From: Mucilaginibacter mallensis
Lineage (GTDB): Bacteria; Bacteroidota; Bacteroidia; Sphingobacteriales; Sphingobacteriaceae
Direction: 5' to 3'
DNA length: 64,000 bases
Assembly (NCBI RefSeq): GCF_900105165.1
Contig: NZ_LT629740.1
Coordinates: 1 to 64,000, forward strand
Part shown: in pieces, positions 61,755 through 64,000 of the stretch
Position numbering within the stretch: the first letter of the stretch is position 1
Layout of the letters: every line of letters begins with the position of its first letter
The notes under the pieces: model-generated
The model's input: only the letters and a program-made list of their open reading frames with translations
What the model was told of the DNA's origin: nothing
Database searches by the model: none
Translations under genes and position numbers: made by a program

Positions 61755-61944
61755 ATATTACTCACTTTTCTTTTTAAATATATTTTTTTAAGTAATTCAA
61801 ATATAATACCATATAGACGGCAGAAGCAATGGTATGTTATTGGGAAATTTGTTAAAATTTGTTAAAATAAATTTACTTTATCCTAACCGATGTTTTAAGC
61901 GGTTACTTTAATATTGTAAGAAATTATAACAACAGAAAAACTAA

Positions 61945-62736
61945 GTGAAATTACAGTTTTATAAATACCAGGGTGCAGGAAATGATTTTATAATGGTTGA
62001 TAACCGTGAAAACGTTGTTAATCATCATAATTCCAGGCTGATACAGCATTTATGCGATCGCCGTTTTGGTATCGGTGGCGATGGTGCCATGTTCCTGCAA
62101 AATGTTGATGGATACGACTTTGAGATGGTTTATTACAATGCCGATGGCAAACCGAGCAGCATGTGCGGCAATGGCGGTCGCTGTATTGTAGCTTTCGCGA
62201 AGTTCCTGGGTATTATAGACGACGAAACAGAATTTTTGGCGGTTGATGGTCCGCATTATGCCAAAATTTCAGCAGAAGGCAACTGGGTAAGCCTGCAAAT
62301 GACTGATGTTAACAGCATTACCAGCGATGATGATGCCTATGTATTAAATACCGGCTCGCCGCATTATGTAACTTTAACAGAAGGGCTTAAAGATAAAAAT
62401 GTTTATAAAGAAGGCTACGCCATCCGCAATAACGATACTTACCGTGCCGAGGGCATCAACATCAACTTTGTTGAACCAACCGACAACGGCTACTTTGTAC
62501 GCACCTTTGAACGTGGTGTAGAGGATGAAACCTTTGCCTGCGGCACTGGTGTTACAGCGGTTGCATTAGCTATGGCAAAACATAATAACATCACTGGGCA
62601 GATAACTACTCCCATAAAAGTATTGGGTGGTGATCTCACCATCCGTTTTAATTATGACGGTAACACATTTACTGATATTTTTTTAGAAGGTCCTGCTGAA
62701 AAAGTGTTTGAAGGGGATGTTGTGTTGAAGGACTGA
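61945..62736 (+). CDS. dapF: Diaminopimelate epimerase
   Basis: A 263-residue enzyme with a GTG start at 61945. It converts LL- to meso-diaminopimelate in lysine and peptidoglycan synthesis. The two catalytic Cys are Cys74 in MCGNGGR and Cys199 in ACGTGVTA, each in the family signature. The N-terminus LQFYKYQGAGNDFIMVDN is also diagnostic. It is a lone gene, followed by the repeat-bounded non-coding element. Confidence 0.97.
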   Translation: MKLQFYKYQGAGNDFIMVDNRENVVNHHNSRLIQHLCDRRFGIGGDGAMFLQNVDGYDFEMVYYNADGKPSSMCGNGGRCIVAFAKFLGIIDDETEFLAVDGPHYAKISAEGNWVSLQMTDVNSITSDDDAYVLNTGSPHYVTLTEGLKDKNVYKEGYAIRNNDTYRAEGININFVEPTDNGYFVRTFERGVEDETFACGTGVTAVALAMAKHNNITGQITTPIKVLGGDLTIRFNYDGNTFTDIFLEGPAEKVFEGDVVLKD

Positions 62737-62770
62737 TCGTTCTTCTCTTTCGCGTATCTCTGTTCCTCCG

Positions 62771-63366
62771 CGCGTCATTGCGAGGCAAGAAACAATCCCC
62801 GACTGTACAGAGCGGATATGCAAGGTTGTTACTTATCACATGGTATCGCTTTTCGCTAAGAAGTCACTTTTTGTCTTGATACAAAAAGTAACCAAAAAAA
62901 TCAAGTCAGTAGATTAGGCTTCTTTGCCGCACAAGGCCATTCCCTGCAAACCAGGCAAAACCTGGGCTGGAAATATTTGCGGCCATAATGCGCTCACCAC
63001 CCCATGCGCTGCAAAAATTTCCTATACCCTGCCACACACCAGGCCACCATTGTTTTGCCTGATTTCGCCCGAAGCTGTTCTACTGACGGGGAAGGAAGAA
63101 CCCTAGTTCACCCAACCCTCGCCAAAGATGAGGGCATTAATTGAACCATAATGAAAAGCGGGTAAAGGCCTGACAAAAAGCGCGGGTCTGGGTGTTTTGC
63201 CTGTGGGCGGAAGGATCTTTTTGTCTTGATTTTTTGTTTCTTTTGTATCAAGACAAAAGAAATAGGCCTTAGCGGCTATGAGCGATACCATGCGACTCAA
63301 TAGACATTCAAATCTACAAATTCGCTCTGTACAGTTGGGGATTGTTTCTTGCCTCGCAATGACGCG
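62771..63366. repeat. 596-bp non-coding element with 44-bp terminal inverted repeats
   Basis: The left end (62771-62814) starts CGCGTCATTGCGAGGCAAG and the right end (63323-63366) is its reverse complement at 43 of 44 positions. Further inside, CATGGTATCGCT and TTTGTCTTGATACAAAA occur again in inverted order (about 62840-62890 against 63220-63300). The centre has no credible coding frame. Size and ends resemble a MITE-like unit; the end motif is shared with the small palindromes elsewhere in the window. Confidence 0.8.
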
Positions 63367-63518
63367 CGGTTGTATAAATCCTGTAAATCCATCCAATCCC
63401 ATAAACCCTGGTTCATTGTTTACAATTATTTAACACTAAACATTTTTAATTACTGCAAATTCTCATTACGTTTGAATTTTTTGTTGATGTAGCTTCTATA
63501 AATTTTTTACCAAATAGG

Positions 63519-64000
63519 ATGCTACGAGTCGACAGTACAAAACCTTGCCAGATAATTTATGCTATTGCCAAGCATGAATACCTGTCGTTTGTTATTGAGC
63601 CGCACATAGTTCAGCTTAATCCTAATGGCGAATTTTCGCTCACTCACCAACGCTTATTTTCCAATACCGCCAAAGAGTTTGCTCATTGTATTGATGAAAC
63701 AGATCTGAAGCTCGTTAAAATACTGGAAGAAATAGAGCAGGGGAATCTGATCAAAAAATTCTATAAAAAGCCAATACGTCCGTTTGAGTTTTTTACCAAG
63801 ATATTTAACGAGCAGCTATTTGATGCCATAAGGCCAAAAATGGAAAAACGCATGGCCGAAGCTTTGGGCATGCTGGGTAATAAAGAGATCTACCTGATGA
63901 GTAAGGAGGGCTACCCTGCCGAGCGTAAATTGCATATAGCCGAAGAGCCTGCATCGGTACTGTTCCATTTCAGGCGCGATGATGTGGAGATCAGGTATTT
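63519..64000 (+). CDS. SNF2-type DEAD/DEAH helicase, N-terminal part only
   Basis: The frame starts ATG CTA CGA GTC at 63519 and is still open at the window end (about 160 codons). The region QIIYAIAKHEYLSFVIEPHI, then EFAHCIDETDLKLVKILEEI, FEFFTKIFNEQ, KRMAEALGMLGNKEIYLM and ASVLFHFRRDD is the N-terminal domain that precedes the SNF2 helicase core in Bacteroidota proteins. The helicase motifs lie outside the window, so the assignment rests on this N-terminal pattern. Confidence 0.7.
   Translation, partial: MLRVDSTKPCQIIYAIAKHEYLSFVIEPHIVQLNPNGEFSLTHQRLFSNTAKEFAHCIDETDLKLVKILEEIEQGNLIKKFYKKPIRPFEFFTKIFNEQLFDAIRPKMEKRMAEALGMLGNKEIYLMSKEGYPAERKLHIAEEPASVLFHFRRDDVEIRY

Noticed and set aside
62924..63402. 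Two open frames (60 and 99 codons) within the 596-bp element
   Set aside because: They cover parts of the inverted repeats in opposite directions, with no family-like sequence.

Overview
The window reads as chromosomal DNA of a Bacteroidota bacterium, most likely family Sphingobacteriaceae and plausibly Mucilaginibacter or a close relative (inference from gene content; no search was run). Supporting signs are the promoter form TTG-N19-TAnnTTTG in front of tRNA-Asp, A-rich leaders rather than strong Shine-Dalgarno sites, TonB receptor, DUF2147 and DUF6515 proteins, and integrases of the Bacteroides type.

Positions 1-12.6 kb hold a fatty-acid use block. On the minus strand are a 3-hydroxyacyl-CoA dehydrogenase/enoyl-CoA hydratase (cut by the window edge), a DUF2147 protein, an acyl-CoA-binding protein, a thioesterase, etfA, etfB and a long acyl-CoA dehydrogenase. 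Two paralogous small membrane proteins, an AraC-type regulator, and a plus-strand FadL-like porin with a GDSL lipoprotein follow. A 46-bp motif with a 21-bp direct repeat lies upstream of both the dehydrogenase and the porin and may be the regulator's site. From 12.7 to 18.3 kb come a possible 35-residue peptide, a TonB-dependent receptor, palindromic repeats, a beta-barrel protein and a metallophosphoesterase.

Positions 18,387-42,249 form a mobile island of about 23.9 kb inserted in the 3' end of tRNA-Asp(GTC). The 23-bp tRNA end is repeated at the far edge. The island carries an IS110-type element, a phosphatase, a first tyrosine recombinase preceded by an excisionase-like gene with an A9 slippery run, a HEPN/SWIM operon, mobilization genes (MobC-like and relaxase) with an oriT-like hairpin cluster, and a defence block next to the second recombinase. 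The defence block contains a caspase-like protein, an hsdM-hsdS-ATPase-HNH operon without hsdR, a DUF262/DUF1524 (GmrSD-like) protein and a RhuM-Fic protein. No conjugation machinery is seen, so it is best described as an integrative mobilizable element.

From 42.2 kb to the end the chromosome resumes: tRNA-Asp, mannonate dehydratase, a small His-rich secreted peptide, a PEP mutase/isocitrate lyase family enzyme, the rimP-nusA-infB operon, a lipoprotein, a GIY-YIG protein flanked by three 107-bp palindromic repeats, an S9 peptidase, a FAD oxidoreductase, a YfiT-like transferase, an OmpA lipoprotein, a PAS histidine kinase, a DUF6515 protein, a DegP-type protease and dapF. A 596-bp non-coding unit with 44-bp terminal inverted repeats follows, and then the start of an SNF2-type helicase.
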